The notes beneath the pieces were generated by a model. The model did not search any database, had not been told where the DNA came from, and saw only the letters and a list, made by a program, of their open reading frames with translations. From assembly GCF_000188155.2 (NCBI RefSeq), contig NZ_KE124774.1, forward strand, positions 1,028,736 to 1,092,735: a stretch of 64,000 bases of DNA, in the 5' to 3' direction. The translations under genes and the position numbers were made by a program. The first letter of the stretch is position 1, and each line of letters begins with the position of its first letter. This DNA is from Methylocystis sp. ATCC 49242 (GTDB lineage Bacteria > Pseudomonadota > Alphaproteobacteria > Rhizobiales > Beijerinckiaceae). This document shows, in pieces, positions 17,734-27,154 of this stretch.

Positions 17734-19178
17734 GGCGTCTTTTCTTTGGTCTTGCGGGTTCTCTTGGCTTTGGGCGCGGCGGCGCGCGCCGACTGGATGC
17801 GCGCCAGAAGCTCCGACGCCGGTTCGTCATCGGGGTCCTGCGGCACGAGCTCGCCGCGAAAAGCTTTGGACAATAGCGCCTGATCCAGCCGGTCCAGCAG
17901 TTTCGACGCCGACGCCGCCTCGGCGGCGATGCGGTCGATTTTGGCGAAGGCGGATTCGATGCGATGGAAAATTTCGCACATCTCGTCTGGACTAGCCAAA
18001 GGCAATGGCAAAGCCCTTATCTTTGACATGCTTATTGACGCCAAATTTGTGGTCTGCTTACCTTGGTCCAAGAAATAATCCTGACCGAACGCGTTTGCAT
18101 AAATGGAAATGAATTTCGGTTCAATTTTTCCTGAGCGCAGTCGTAATCTAAAAACATGATTTTGATGGATGCAGCCCGCAATTTGGCCTTCCCAGACCCA
18201 TCCTCGCCCCAATTTGTCGCGGTCGCCGCCTTCATTCATGAGAATATCGCCGGCTTTAAGTTCAAGGCTTCTCGCCTCGTCCGGAGTAACTAAGACCGTC
18301 TTAATTTGATCAAGTGTCAGCCACCCTCTCTGAACATTAGCAACACGAAGATATGGCTTCTCAACCAATTCCACGTCCTGGGATCGTTTTTTGCCGAGCG
18401 CCAATCCGCCCTTCACTTCGCAAATCTCGCCAGCGAGAACCCAAGCCCACCCTCGAGGTAACGGCACTGAACTGGAGATCGCATCTACTCCGATTTCGTC
18501 AAGCAGAGCAGAGACGCTCTTTTCGCTGTTATGCAGTCTCCAATCAGCTGTTAATTCCCCACTGAACGCCTTCGCCAAAATCGCCTGCTTAGCGCGGGCG
18601 ACGAGGGCGGGGATGCGGTCGAGATCGGCGCGGGCGCGTTTGCTGCTCGCGTCCAGCGCATTAAGTTTGACGACGATCCGGCGTTGTTCAGCGAGAGGGG
18701 GCGTGGGGATGTTCAACGCCTTCAATCGCCCGCCAGAAATCCTTTGCCGAGTAGTTCCGCTGGTTTCGGTTAATATAGAGGCTCGCACGTCTGGGCTATT
18801 CATTATGAAAGCAAGCCAAGCCGGGATGGAAAGTGCACTGTCTGACCGCCAAAGCATAACGTCAACAACAGTAACAGCCGACTGTCCAAGTCCGGGGAAG
18901 ACACAGGCTCGCCCGATCGGATCTGGCATTCGCGCTATCAGGACGTCGCCTTTTTCGAGGAAGGAGCACCGAAGCTCCAAGGCTTTGTCGCTTGTAAGGA
19001 AACGTTCTGATCTGTCGCGAAACTCATTTACGCCGACATCAGCCAGCTGGATTAGCCGCACTTCGCCATTTGGATCCTGATCCTTGGACTCGACCCAATC
19101 ACCGTCAGTAACGAGACCCTCAGGTCCGGCCAACTTCTCGAGAGGAATTTCAATCCACCCCTGGGGCAAATCGCTCAT
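17730..19178 (-). CDS. hsdS: Type I restriction-modification specificity subunit HsdS
   Basis: A 482-residue protein with two target-recognition domains (about 1-165 and 230-400). They are separated by paired conserved helices, with the repeat theme PPLAEQRRIVVKLNALDA / RARADLDRIPALVARAKQAI and, at the end, RIESAFAKIDRIAAEAA / KLLDRLDQALLSKAFRGELV. It sets the DNA target of the HsdM2S methylase and HsdR2M2S nuclease. It overlaps hsdM and the GmrSD gene by four bases at each end. The first recognition half has lower GC than the flanking helices, as expected for swapped recognition domains. Confidence 0.92.
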   Translation of the reverse strand: MSDLPQGWIEIPLEKLAGPEGLVTDGDWVESKDQDPNGEVRLIQLADVGVNEFRDRSERFLTSDKALELRCSFLEKGDVLIARMPDPIGRACVFPGLGQSAVTVVDVMLWRSDSALSIPAWLAFIMNSPDVRASILTETSGTTRQRISGGRLKALNIPTPPLAEQRRIVVKLNALDASSKRARADLDRIPALVARAKQAILAKAFSGELTADWRLHNSEKSVSALLDEIGVDAISSSVPLPRGWAWVLAGEICEVKGGLALGKKRSQDVELVEKPYLRVANVQRGWLTLDQIKTVLVTPDEARSLELKAGDILMNEGGDRDKLGRGWVWEGQIAGCIHQNHVFRLRLRSGKIEPKFISIYANAFGQDYFLDQGKQTTNLASISMSKIRALPLPLASPDEMCEIFHRIESAFAKIDRIAAEAASASKLLDRLDQALLSKAFRGELVPQDPDDEPASELLARIQSARAAAPKAKRTRKTKEKTP

Positions 19179-20638
19179 TCGGCCGCCTCCGCATCAACAG
19201 CGGAGCTATCCTCCAACTCTTCCGCCAGCGTCTCAATCTCGCCCAACGCACTCTTGAGATGCCCCAGAATGGCGGCGATCAATTCTTCCGGTTCGCTCAG
19301 CGAATCCTCGGCGTCCGCTGACGTATCCCGCAGCCAGCTAATGTCCAGATTGTCGCCCCTCGCCGCGATCTCCTCGCGCGTGAAACGGCGAAAGCGGCCC
19401 TCCTCACCTTCGTCGTTGCGTTTGGCGCGGCCATTCGGATCGGCGCCAAAGGCGCGCTCGAAATCGGCGAAATGTTCCGGCGTCAAAGGGCTGGTCTTGC
19501 CGAAGGCCGGCATATTGGCGCGCAGATCGTAAATCCAGACCTTTTTCGTCTGGCCGCTGTCGGCCTCGCCCTTGCTGAAGAAGATGACATTGGTCTTGAC
19601 GCCCTGCGCGTAAAAAATGCCAGTCGGCAGGCGCAGGATGGTGTGCAAGTTGCAGTAATCCATCAGCATGCGGCGCAATTCGCGCCCGCGCCCGTCCTCG
19701 AAGAGCACATTATCCGGCACAACGACGGCCGCGCGCCCGCCGGGCTTCAGCGTGCGGATGCAATGTTCCACGAAAGGAAGCTGATAGGAGGAGACCGTGG
19801 CAGTGACGGTGATATCGTCGCGCGAGGGCTTGCCGCCCGCGGGGCCGAAAGGCGGATTGGTGAGGATCACATCGGCCTTGTTCATCGCAGCGCCGGCGGG
19901 CGAGAGCGTGTCGCCAAGCTCTATGTGCCAACTGTCGACGCCATGCAGAAAGAGGTTCATCAGCAGCAGGCGATAGACACCCTCGACATTCTCCATGCCC
20001 TGCAGCGCATGCTTGAGCTGGAATTCCTGCGCCTTTGGCGCAAGGTCGAAAAAGTCGTCGGTCTTCGCCCGCATGTAACGATTGGCGGCGATGAGAAAAC
20101 CGCCGGTGCCGGCGGCGGGGTCCTGGATGATTTCGCCTGGCTGCGGCGCGAGCAGGCGCACCAGCAATTCGATCAGCACGCGCGGGGTAAAATACTGGCC
20201 GGCGCCGCGCTTGGTCTCTTCGGCGTTCTTCTGCAACAACCCTTCATAGAGATCGCCGAAGGAGTCGCGCTCCTCCGTGAACCAGTGGAGGTCGTCGATA
20301 GCCCCGATGAGCTTGTCCAGGTTGACCGGCTCGCGAATGAAGGTCGCGGCGTTGGCGAATATGGCCTGGACGGCGCGGTCGCGCTTCTGCTGCGGATCGC
20401 CGAGATCGGCGAGGATTTTACGATAGAGTGCGAGACGCCTGACGCCTTCTTCCGCGATCAGATCGCCCCAGCGCGCGCCTTGCGGAATCTTGCCTTCCTC
20501 ACGCTTCTGCTCGGCCATCATCTTGAGGAACAGCAGATAGGTCAGCTCGGTGACATATTGCTGGTAGGTGACGCCGTCCTTGCGCAGCACGGCGCAGAGC
20601 CGCCAAAGCTTGTTGACGAGGTCGGAAGAGGGATTCAT
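19175..20638 (-). CDS. hsdM: Type I R-M methyltransferase subunit HsdM
   Basis: A 487-residue N6-adenine methyltransferase. It has a helical HsdM N-terminal domain (about 1-130), SAM-binding IIQDPAAGTGGFLIAAN near residue 176, and the catalytic TNPPFGPAGGK near 261. A C-terminal helical tail ends in an acidic stretch. It methylates the host sites recognised by HsdS and joins HsdR to form the nuclease. It lies 20 bases after hsdR and overlaps hsdS by four bases. Motifs are intact. Confidence 0.95.
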   Translation of the reverse strand: MNPSSDLVNKLWRLCAVLRKDGVTYQQYVTELTYLLFLKMMAEQKREEGKIPQGARWGDLIAEEGVRRLALYRKILADLGDPQQKRDRAVQAIFANAATFIREPVNLDKLIGAIDDLHWFTEERDSFGDLYEGLLQKNAEETKRGAGQYFTPRVLIELLVRLLAPQPGEIIQDPAAGTGGFLIAANRYMRAKTDDFFDLAPKAQEFQLKHALQGMENVEGVYRLLLMNLFLHGVDSWHIELGDTLSPAGAAMNKADVILTNPPFGPAGGKPSRDDITVTATVSSYQLPFVEHCIRTLKPGGRAAVVVPDNVLFEDGRGRELRRMLMDYCNLHTILRLPTGIFYAQGVKTNVIFFSKGEADSGQTKKVWIYDLRANMPAFGKTSPLTPEHFADFERAFGADPNGRAKRNDEGEEGRFRRFTREEIAARGDNLDISWLRDTSADAEDSLSEPEELIAAILGHLKSALGEIETLAEELEDSSAVDAEAAE

Positions 20639-20658
20639 GAACGCTCCGAATCGGCCGG

Positions 20659-23600
20659 CTAGCTCGCGCGGCCCCAGATAGCTTCGTTAAGGTCCGCCAG
20701 CACGTCCCGCAAGCGGTGGTCGAATTCGGCGTCGATCTTCTCGAAGCCGCCCTGCGCGGCGAAGGCCGGCTCCGCCAATATCGCGGGGTCGCCGACGGGT
20801 TGATCTTTCAACACCCGGCCAATGCGGCGCAGCCATTGCTTTTGTTTCGGCGTCCAGTTTTTCGACGCTTCGATCCTCGTGAGGGCGTTTTCGACGCGGG
20901 TCGCGTAGGGCGTGAGCGGCTCGCCCAAAGCCGCCTGGCGGACGAATCCGATGATATGGGCGGCAATGTCGGCGTTGCGGACGCGGCCATAGGCGCGGCG
21001 GAGTTTCGCTTCGGAAAAACCGTGGTCGTCCAGTTCGGCCGCGAGCTCCTTGAGCTCCTTGCGCGTGAGTTCTCGCGGCTTTTGCGTGACGGCGATCAGA
21101 GCCGACGACGCGTTTATGTTGTCACGGATGAAGCGCTCGAAGGCGGAAATATAGTCCTCCGGGCTGGCGGCTCCTTCAAAGACGTCGTCGATCGAAACCA
21201 GTTCGTCTGGATGAGTGGAGATGAAGACGCCCTGATCCCGCGGCGCGGGCTTGACGCTACTGGTGATTACGAGAGCCGCGGACTGGCTCTGTAACCAGGG
21301 CGCGACCTCATGCACGGGTGCGCCCCGGAGCTGCGCAATAAAAGCCTCGGGCGTGAGCCCGGCGGCGCGTTCGAAAGCCTCGCGCTGAGGCTGTGAGAAA
21401 TGTTTGATGGCGCGGCTCAGGCGGACGACGATCTGATCGCGAACGAACGCCCGGTCCTCGTCTGTCGGAGCACGCAGGAAATCCGAGACCAGCGTTTCAA
21501 GCGGAATGGTCGCGTCCACCACCACCGGGCGCATGTCGGTGACCGCTTGCAGATTGGCGTAAATGTCCACGGCGTCGAAGATTTTGAAAATTTCCTTGCC
21601 GATGTGGTCCGCGCGGCGGGTGGCGCGGCCGATCATCTGGTCATAGAGAATGCGACTGTTGACCCGGCGAACGAAAACGAGATTGCAGATTTCGGGAACG
21701 TCTATTCCCGTGGTCAGCAGATCGACCGTGACGACATATTTGGGACGCGGATTGTTCCTGAAGGCGCGGATCAGATCGGTCGGCCGGTCGACTTTTCCAG
21801 TGATTTTCTGCACCAGATCATGCGGCTGGGGCCCGTATTCAGCCTCGAGCGCCTTGCGGAGCTGATCGACGAGCGTATCGGCGTGATCATCGCGCGCGGC
21901 GAAAAGGAGGGTTTTGCCCGGAGCATTGGGCGGGATTTCGGCGGCGACCGTTTCCGCGACGATGCGGTTGAATTCGACGGAATAGACCTTTTTGTTGAAT
22001 TCCTGAATTTCGAAATCGACCTGATCCGGCGTTTGGAAAAGGTCGATCTGGCCGGTGCGCGGGTCGATGATTTCAACCTCGTCGCCGGGTGCGAAAGTGA
22101 TTCCAGCCAGTGCCAGAGCCGTCTTGATCCGGCGCGGCGGCGCGTGATCGATGAGATAGCCGTCCACCACCGCCTGGCGGTAAGAATAGCGAAAGACCGG
22201 CGCCCCGAAGATTTCAGCCGTATGCAGGGCCGGGGTGGCGGTCAGAGCGATCTTCGTTGCATCGAAGTAATCGAGCACACGGCGATATTTTGAGAGGTAG
22301 TCCTCAAGCGAACGGAATTCGAGGTCTTCCTCGCGCAGTTCGGCGTCGAGCGTATAGCCGCGATGCGCCTCGTCCACGACGATACAATCATATGTTCCGG
22401 GGGTCGGTTTTTCGGCCTCGCCTTCCGCGACAAGGACGCGCTTGACCATCGCCTGAACGGTCGCGACGTGGACGCGGTCTTCTTTGTCAGGCAGCTTCTT
22501 GTCCATAGCGGCAACGTTGTAGCTTTCGGAAAATTTCAGCAGTCCTTCCAGCTCGGTGTTGTCCAACGCCTGCAGCGTTTGTTCGCCGAGCGCATTGCGA
22601 TCCACCAGGAACAGGATGCGCCGGAAACGTTTGTGCTTTAGCAGGCGATACATCAGGGCGATGCAGGTGCGGGTCTTCCCCGTGCCGGTCGCCATGGCGA
22701 TGAGAATCTCTCGCTGGTCTCTCTGGACAGCGCCTTCGATGGCGTTGATCGCTTCCTGCTGATAGGGGCGTAAACCGGCGTAATCGAAAGGCTCCTCTGC
22801 GAGGCCCGCGCCATCCGTGGACTGGGCCAGCTTGTCGCGCAAATCCTGGGGGCTGAACCAGTCGCTGAGAGCAATGGGAATATTGGTTTCGCGCCGCGCA
22901 TCTCGGAACCAGATGCCCGACTTGGTCAGCATTTGTTTGACGTATGGCCGGCCGTTGGTCGCGAAAAGAAAAGGGACGCCTCCTAGCGCAACACCCGCCA
23001 GGGTGCGAGGCAGTCGCTGATCGCCCTCAAGCTTCACACCCTCGGCGTAGCGAGTTGTCTGAATTAGCACGGCCGGCACGTCGGTGCTGGCGCGTTTGGC
23101 CTCGACCAAGCCGACACAACGGCCGTCGAGAAAAAGGGCGTAATCGACAGGGCCGGCGTTCGTCGGCCATTCAGCAATGGCGATGGCCGGGGCCTGATCC
23201 GGCCGACTTCCGGCGCTATGGCGCAGCCGGGCCGAATCGACGCTCCAGCCAGCGGCGGCGAGTTTGGCGTCAATCATGACGCGGGTGTCCGCCTCGTCCA
23301 GCTCAATATTCGCGTCGGCTATTTCCGCCGCTTGGGCGAGTTCCGCAGTTAGCGTTGGCGCTCGGCCCGCCGCTTCAGCGCGTAATTGATCGAGCTGGCG
23401 TTGGACGGCGTCGCGAGCTGAAGCCTCTTGCGCCGCCAGTTGCTCCCATTGAGCGCGTTCGTCGGCTTGGCGCTTGGCGAGAGCTTCGGCATCGAGCCTG
23501 GCGAGCGCCGCTTCCTCAGCCTCGCGTTGGGCTTTTTGCACGGCGCTCTCGGTTTCCGCCAGTTTGGCGCGCAGGCGGTCAAGCTCTCTCGCCAAAGTGG

Positions 23601-24039
23601 TGGTCGCGTCCTTGGGCCGGGTTGGCGGATAAAAAGGCCCGGGATTGACGTTTCGATCTGGTCCGTAAGCGCGCATGAACCAGGCGCCGAGCTGTTGCGC
23701 GAGTTTCAGGCCGGCGAGGGCCTGTTCCGGCGTGCCGCTATTTTCATGAACAGCTAAATTTCCGACCTTGCGAAAGAAATGAAAAACATCCGCGGCTTGG
23801 CGGGGGAGCAGGCCTTCCTGTCGTAACACCCGCAACATTTCATCAAAATTAGCCCGGCGGTCGATTCCCAAACCGTTTCGGGCGGCGAGCGCTTTCGCCA
23901 TATGTTCGGCGAACTGGCGCAACTTGCCGAGCGCGGTTGGCGCATCTTCGTGAAAAGCCCATTCCGCGAGCGCGCCCAAACGAGCTAGCTCGGGGTCAAA
24001 TGAGATCAGAAAGACGAAATTTCGAGAGCTCGGACTCAC
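20659..24039 (-). CDS. hsdR: Type I restriction endonuclease subunit HsdR
   Basis: A 1126-residue protein starting at a GTG. Residues about 1-130 resemble a DUF4145-type domain, followed by a long coiled coil (145-225). A PD-(D/E)XK nuclease core (VDYALFLDGRCVGLVEAKR near 295-313) precedes SF2 translocase motifs: MATGTGKTRT near 452, VVDEAHRG near 555, ALTATPALHT and VDLLTTGIDVPEI. The C-terminal helical domain binds the methylase. It translocates DNA with ATP and cuts unmethylated foreign DNA. It is the first gene of the hsdRMS-GmrSD operon. The EcoKI-like (type IA) layout includes the N-terminal DUF4145 and coiled coil. Confidence 0.95.
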   Translation of the reverse strand: MSPSSRNFVFLISFDPELARLGALAEWAFHEDAPTALGKLRQFAEHMAKALAARNGLGIDRRANFDEMLRVLRQEGLLPRQAADVFHFFRKVGNLAVHENSGTPEQALAGLKLAQQLGAWFMRAYGPDRNVNPGPFYPPTRPKDATTTLARELDRLRAKLAETESAVQKAQREAEEAALARLDAEALAKRQADERAQWEQLAAQEASARDAVQRQLDQLRAEAAGRAPTLTAELAQAAEIADANIELDEADTRVMIDAKLAAAGWSVDSARLRHSAGSRPDQAPAIAIAEWPTNAGPVDYALFLDGRCVGLVEAKRASTDVPAVLIQTTRYAEGVKLEGDQRLPRTLAGVALGGVPFLFATNGRPYVKQMLTKSGIWFRDARRETNIPIALSDWFSPQDLRDKLAQSTDGAGLAEEPFDYAGLRPYQQEAINAIEGAVQRDQREILIAMATGTGKTRTCIALMYRLLKHKRFRRILFLVDRNALGEQTLQALDNTELEGLLKFSESYNVAAMDKKLPDKEDRVHVATVQAMVKRVLVAEGEAEKPTPGTYDCIVVDEAHRGYTLDAELREEDLEFRSLEDYLSKYRRVLDYFDATKIALTATPALHTAEIFGAPVFRYSYRQAVVDGYLIDHAPPRRIKTALALAGITFAPGDEVEIIDPRTGQIDLFQTPDQVDFEIQEFNKKVYSVEFNRIVAETVAAEIPPNAPGKTLLFAARDDHADTLVDQLRKALEAEYGPQPHDLVQKITGKVDRPTDLIRAFRNNPRPKYVVTVDLLTTGIDVPEICNLVFVRRVNSRILYDQMIGRATRRADHIGKEIFKIFDAVDIYANLQAVTDMRPVVVDATIPLETLVSDFLRAPTDEDRAFVRDQIVVRLSRAIKHFSQPQREAFERAAGLTPEAFIAQLRGAPVHEVAPWLQSQSAALVITSSVKPAPRDQGVFISTHPDELVSIDDVFEGAASPEDYISAFERFIRDNINASSALIAVTQKPRELTRKELKELAAELDDHGFSEAKLRRAYGRVRNADIAAHIIGFVRQAALGEPLTPYATRVENALTRIEASKNWTPKQKQWLRRIGRVLKDQPVGDPAILAEPAFAAQGGFEKIDAEFDHRLRDVLADLNEAIWGRAS

Positions 24040-24881
24040 GGCGCGACAGTCTATGAATCAAGACCTTGTCATTATGTGGCAAGCCGCTGATCGAGGCAAT
24101 TTATGGGAGCGCCGACGGCTCTGAATGCACAACGTCCGGCCAGATCGACTGCCCACCGAACGAAAGGGCTGATGATCAAGGATTTCCTATGCTCTGTTTT
24201 TTCCCATCCCTTGCAAGCCTCGCTCCGTTAGACGCTTACCGTTCGACTATCTAATGGAACGAAAACGGGCTGAGATATCGGCAGCCACTATCCAAGAAAG
24301 ATCCAGAAACTTGGATTGCGTGCTCGTCGCCATTCAAAAAACATTTTGGCATCTCTATATAATCAAAAATAAAAGATCTATTGAAATAGGTTGATTTGAA
24401 CAGTCAGTTCTTACATATTTTTGTATGCATTATCGACTTATAGCATTTTTGAATATGAGGCGAACATTTTGTATGCGCAAACGCATCTAAATGCCGATTC
24501 TATCAATGGTTGCACGGATTGCGATTCCGTCAATAGCTAAAAATAAATTGACAGTTGGTTATTTTATTTGAAGAATGCACTTGCAGATTCGCTCGTGTCG
24601 AGATGTCCGCCGTCCAGTTTTTCCCGGGATTGTTCCTCTTTCTCAGGTATTCTCGTAGATGGATCGCTCAACCTCTTGTCGGCGGCGGGGATGGAACCGC
24701 GCGACGATTAGAACATCTCCGGAGGGGCTTTTGTATCGCCGCCTACCCTGCTGTTTCGGCCATCTACTTGCCCCGAATTCTCACTGCGCTTCCATTGAGA
24801 TGGTATTTGCGTCCTAAACGACCGGACCATCAAACTCACCCGCCCTCTTGTCGGGGCAGTAATACTAAAGAGGAGAACTGG
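24040..24881. other. AT-rich gene-free gap upstream of hsdR
   Basis: Bases about 24,300-24,580 are strikingly AT-rich against the GC-rich surroundings. Frames on either strand lack ribosome sites and coding character. The region should hold the hsdR promoter (minus strand) and the promoter of the gene at 24882. A TTGACA at 24548-24553 with AAGAAT 17 bases later is a weak plus-strand candidate. Confidence 0.5.
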
Positions 24882-25142
24882 ATGACCGATACGCCGCGAA
24901 GGAACCCGTCTCCTTGGGCGTCGCAGCCGACCGAGGTTCCCGAAAAACCCAACGAGCCGACCGACAACGCCCCGAAGAAATGGGCGGACTTCAATTTCAA
25001 GGTCGATGATGACTTTCGCGCCTTTTTCGCCATCGAGGCGCGAATGCGGCGCATGAGCAATATCGCGCTGCTGAAGACGGCGCTGAAACACTATCTCGAC
25101 ACTTACGGCTCCAAAGCTGATCCGGAGCGCAAGATCCTCTGA
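24882..25142 (+). CDS. Small protein with possible ribbon-helix-helix-like C-terminus
   Basis: 86 residues; AGAGGAGAA lies just upstream of ATG 24882, a strong ribosome site that decides this start over longer frames. The N-terminal 40 residues are proline-rich and disordered (PSPWASQPTEVPEKPNEP). The rest (KKWADFNFKVDDDFRAFFAI, then NIALLKTALKHYLDTYGS) has a strand followed by two helices, like RHH/partition-type DNA-binding proteins. Function unknown. It could be a plasmid- or island-derived regulator. No partner toxin is seen. Confidence 0.6.
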   Translation: MTDTPRRNPSPWASQPTEVPEKPNEPTDNAPKKWADFNFKVDDDFRAFFAIEARMRRMSNIALLKTALKHYLDTYGSKADPERKIL

Positions 25143-25160
25143 ATTTGATGGCTGGGACGG

Positions 25161-25520
25161 TTAATCATCCGAGTTGAAGGCTTGAGAGTAATCGTTGCGC
25201 CCCAGTGCACTCGGGCCTTTTTCGCTTAAACAGCCCCCCGTAAGAATGCTCGGACGATGCTGCCTGGCCGAACAGAAATTGTCGGGTATTTTATTGAAAA
25301 GGTGTGGGATATCGTCCGCCCTCGTGTCGACCCGCTCGACAACGTGCTCGTCACCTGCATCAACGAAAAGGCCAAATCCAGGATCTTGATCGGAGCCAAC
25401 CGAAGTTGCCCCTGCGGCCAAGCCGAGCGCGCCAAATGTGATTATGCTCGCGCACGCGACGGCGCGGTGGATGAAGATGCCGTCAGGCTTGTCGAACCCC
25501 CCCGACGCGATTACCTCCAG
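25161..25520 (-). pseudogene. Possible small secreted-protein gene with its 5' end displaced by IS66
   Basis: On the minus strand a coding-like stretch of about 110 codons ends at 25161. It includes a hydrophobic segment ASIITFGALGLAAGATSVGS and a polar tail ending NDYSQAFNSDD. No normal start is found. The IS66 element sits just upstream, and its duplicated target contains CTGGAGG, which could have been the ribosome site. I do not recognise the family; it may not be a real gene. Confidence 0.3.
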
Positions 25521-26943
25521 GTAATTACCCACCCCCATTTTCATCGCGCCTTTCTGGGGTGGGGTCCGGATTTCCGCGTCCCCCTTGCCACGGACTCGGA
25601 TCTCTGAATCCATGTGCTCATGGATCGCACTGATTTGCAGCGCCTGAGTAAGGACGAGTTGATTGAGCTGGTGCTCCAGCTTCAACGACCGGATAAAACG
25701 TCGCGCAATTCGTCGAAGCCTCCCTCCACCGACAAGAAAGAGAAACGCGAGAACTCCCGTCCTGGCGGGGCGAAGGTCGGGCATGAGCCGCACAATCGTC
25801 GGCTGGCCGACAATCCCGACGAGTTCCGCGACCACAGACCAACTCGTTGCGACCGATGCGGCGGGTCTGTGTCGCCGGACGCCGACATGGAGTTGATTGG
25901 CGAATATGACGAGATCGAGATTCCGCCGGTCAAGCCTTATGTCGTCCGCCACCGACGCTTCGCCTGCCGCTGTGCGCATTGCGGGGTGGGCGTCAAGGCT
26001 CCGGTGCCCGCCGTCGCCACGACGACGCCATTTGGACGGCGCATTCATGCGCTGGCGATTTATTTGAAGGGCTTTCAGGCGCTTTCCTATGAGCGTCTGC
26101 GCTTCCTGTTCCGCGACGCCTTTGGCCTGATCGTCAGCGAGGGCGCGCTCATGAACATGTTCATCCGCTCCCATGCGGGGTTCAAGATCGAGGCGGATAA
26201 GGCGAAGGCCATTCTTCGCGAGGCCAAAATCGTCGCCAGCGACGAAACCGGCGTGCGGATCGAGGGGACCAACTCCTACCATTGGGTCTTTCACTGCAAG
26301 GATGCGGTGGTGCATCAGCCCGACTATTCGCGCGCCGCCCGTGTCGTGGAAGAGACGATGAGCGACCATGTTCCAAAGGTATGGCTCTCGGATCGTTATA
26401 GCGCGCAGCAAAAGCATGGCGCTGCGCATCAAACCTGTCTGGCGCATCTAGCGCGCGACACGGCCTTTGCGCTGGAGCATGGATCGGACGATCTGCCCCT
26501 GCGGTTCAAGCTGTGGTTTGGCAAGGCCTTCGATCTGGCCCGAGATATCGCCAGTTTCAAAGCCTCGACGATCGCCAGCAAAAAGCGCGCGCTTGAAAAG
26601 CACCTTGCGATTCTTCTTGCCGCCGCGACAGGATGCGATCTCGCTCGCGAGTTGCAGGCCAAAATCAGGCGAGCGCAAAATCAGCTTCTGACCTTTTGCG
26701 ACTATCCCGGCGAGGTCGAGGCCACCAACAACGGTTCCGAACGAAAGCTCAGGCCCAGCGTGATCCAGCGAAAAGTTACCAACGGCTACCGCGCCATGTG
26801 GGCCGCAAAGGCTGAGGCTGACGTGCGCACAACCGTAGACACCGCAAGGCTCAATGGCGCAAACCCCTTCCAGACAATCCTCGACACCCTGGCGTGAATC
26901 TGCGGCAAAAACTGCGCCCTAAAAAATGGGGGTGGGTAATTGC
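25521..26943 (+). mobile_element. IS66-family insertion sequence, single-gene type
   Basis: The ends are G(T/C)AATTACCCACCCCCATTTT in inverted orientation: left at 25521-25541, right as its complement at about 26923-26943. It holds one transposase gene and none of the TnpA/TnpB accessory genes of classical IS66, as in the ISBst12-like group. Confidence 0.85.
25620..26897 (+). CDS. IS66-family transposase (TnpC-like)
   Basis: About 425 residues. An N-terminal leucine-rich segment (LSKDELIELVLQLQR) and a linker KTSRNSSKPPSTDKKEKREN typical of IS66 are followed by a zinc finger (RCDRCGG ... CRCAHCG). The DDE catalytic core shows VASDETGVRIEG, VWLSDRYSAQ and the closing EVEATNNGSERKLRP. It catalyses movement of its own element. 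Intact, with ATG 25620 preferred over GTG 25614. Confidence 0.92.
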   Translation: MDRTDLQRLSKDELIELVLQLQRPDKTSRNSSKPPSTDKKEKRENSRPGGAKVGHEPHNRRLADNPDEFRDHRPTRCDRCGGSVSPDADMELIGEYDEIEIPPVKPYVVRHRRFACRCAHCGVGVKAPVPAVATTTPFGRRIHALAIYLKGFQALSYERLRFLFRDAFGLIVSEGALMNMFIRSHAGFKIEADKAKAILREAKIVASDETGVRIEGTNSYHWVFHCKDAVVHQPDYSRAARVVEETMSDHVPKVWLSDRYSAQQKHGAAHQTCLAHLARDTAFALEHGSDDLPLRFKLWFGKAFDLARDIASFKASTIASKKRALEKHLAILLAAATGCDLARELQAKIRRAQNQLLTFCDYPGEVEATNNGSERKLRPSVIQRKVTNGYRAMWAAKAEADVRTTVDTARLNGANPFQTILDTLA

Positions 26944-26955
26944 GATTACCTCCAG

Positions 26956-27154
26956 AGCAACAAAATCGACACGTCAATTCCCTGCACGTTCGTAACGGCG
27001 GACGACTCTTGTGAAAGAGCATCACAGCTGGAGCTCCGACAAGAAACTGGCGAGACAGAGGCGTTTCTAACGCCGGCGAGGCCGCTGATCGCAGCCGTTT
27101 GCACCCACTATGTTCCTTTTTTTGGCGAGCGTTATCCGCACGATTGACGACCAA
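26956..27154. other. Short gap between IS66 and the second sigma-54 activator
   Basis: No gene or clear terminator seen. It continues the sequence interrupted by IS66. Confidence 0.4.

Larger units (their letters stand above)
25507..26955. repeat. 14-bp direct repeats flanking the IS66 element
   Basis: GCGATTACCTCCAG occurs at 25507-25520 and 26942-26955, directly abutting the element. IS66 usually makes 8-bp duplications, so either the element ends inside this repeat (leaving 12 bp) or part of the repeat was there before insertion. Confidence 0.75.
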
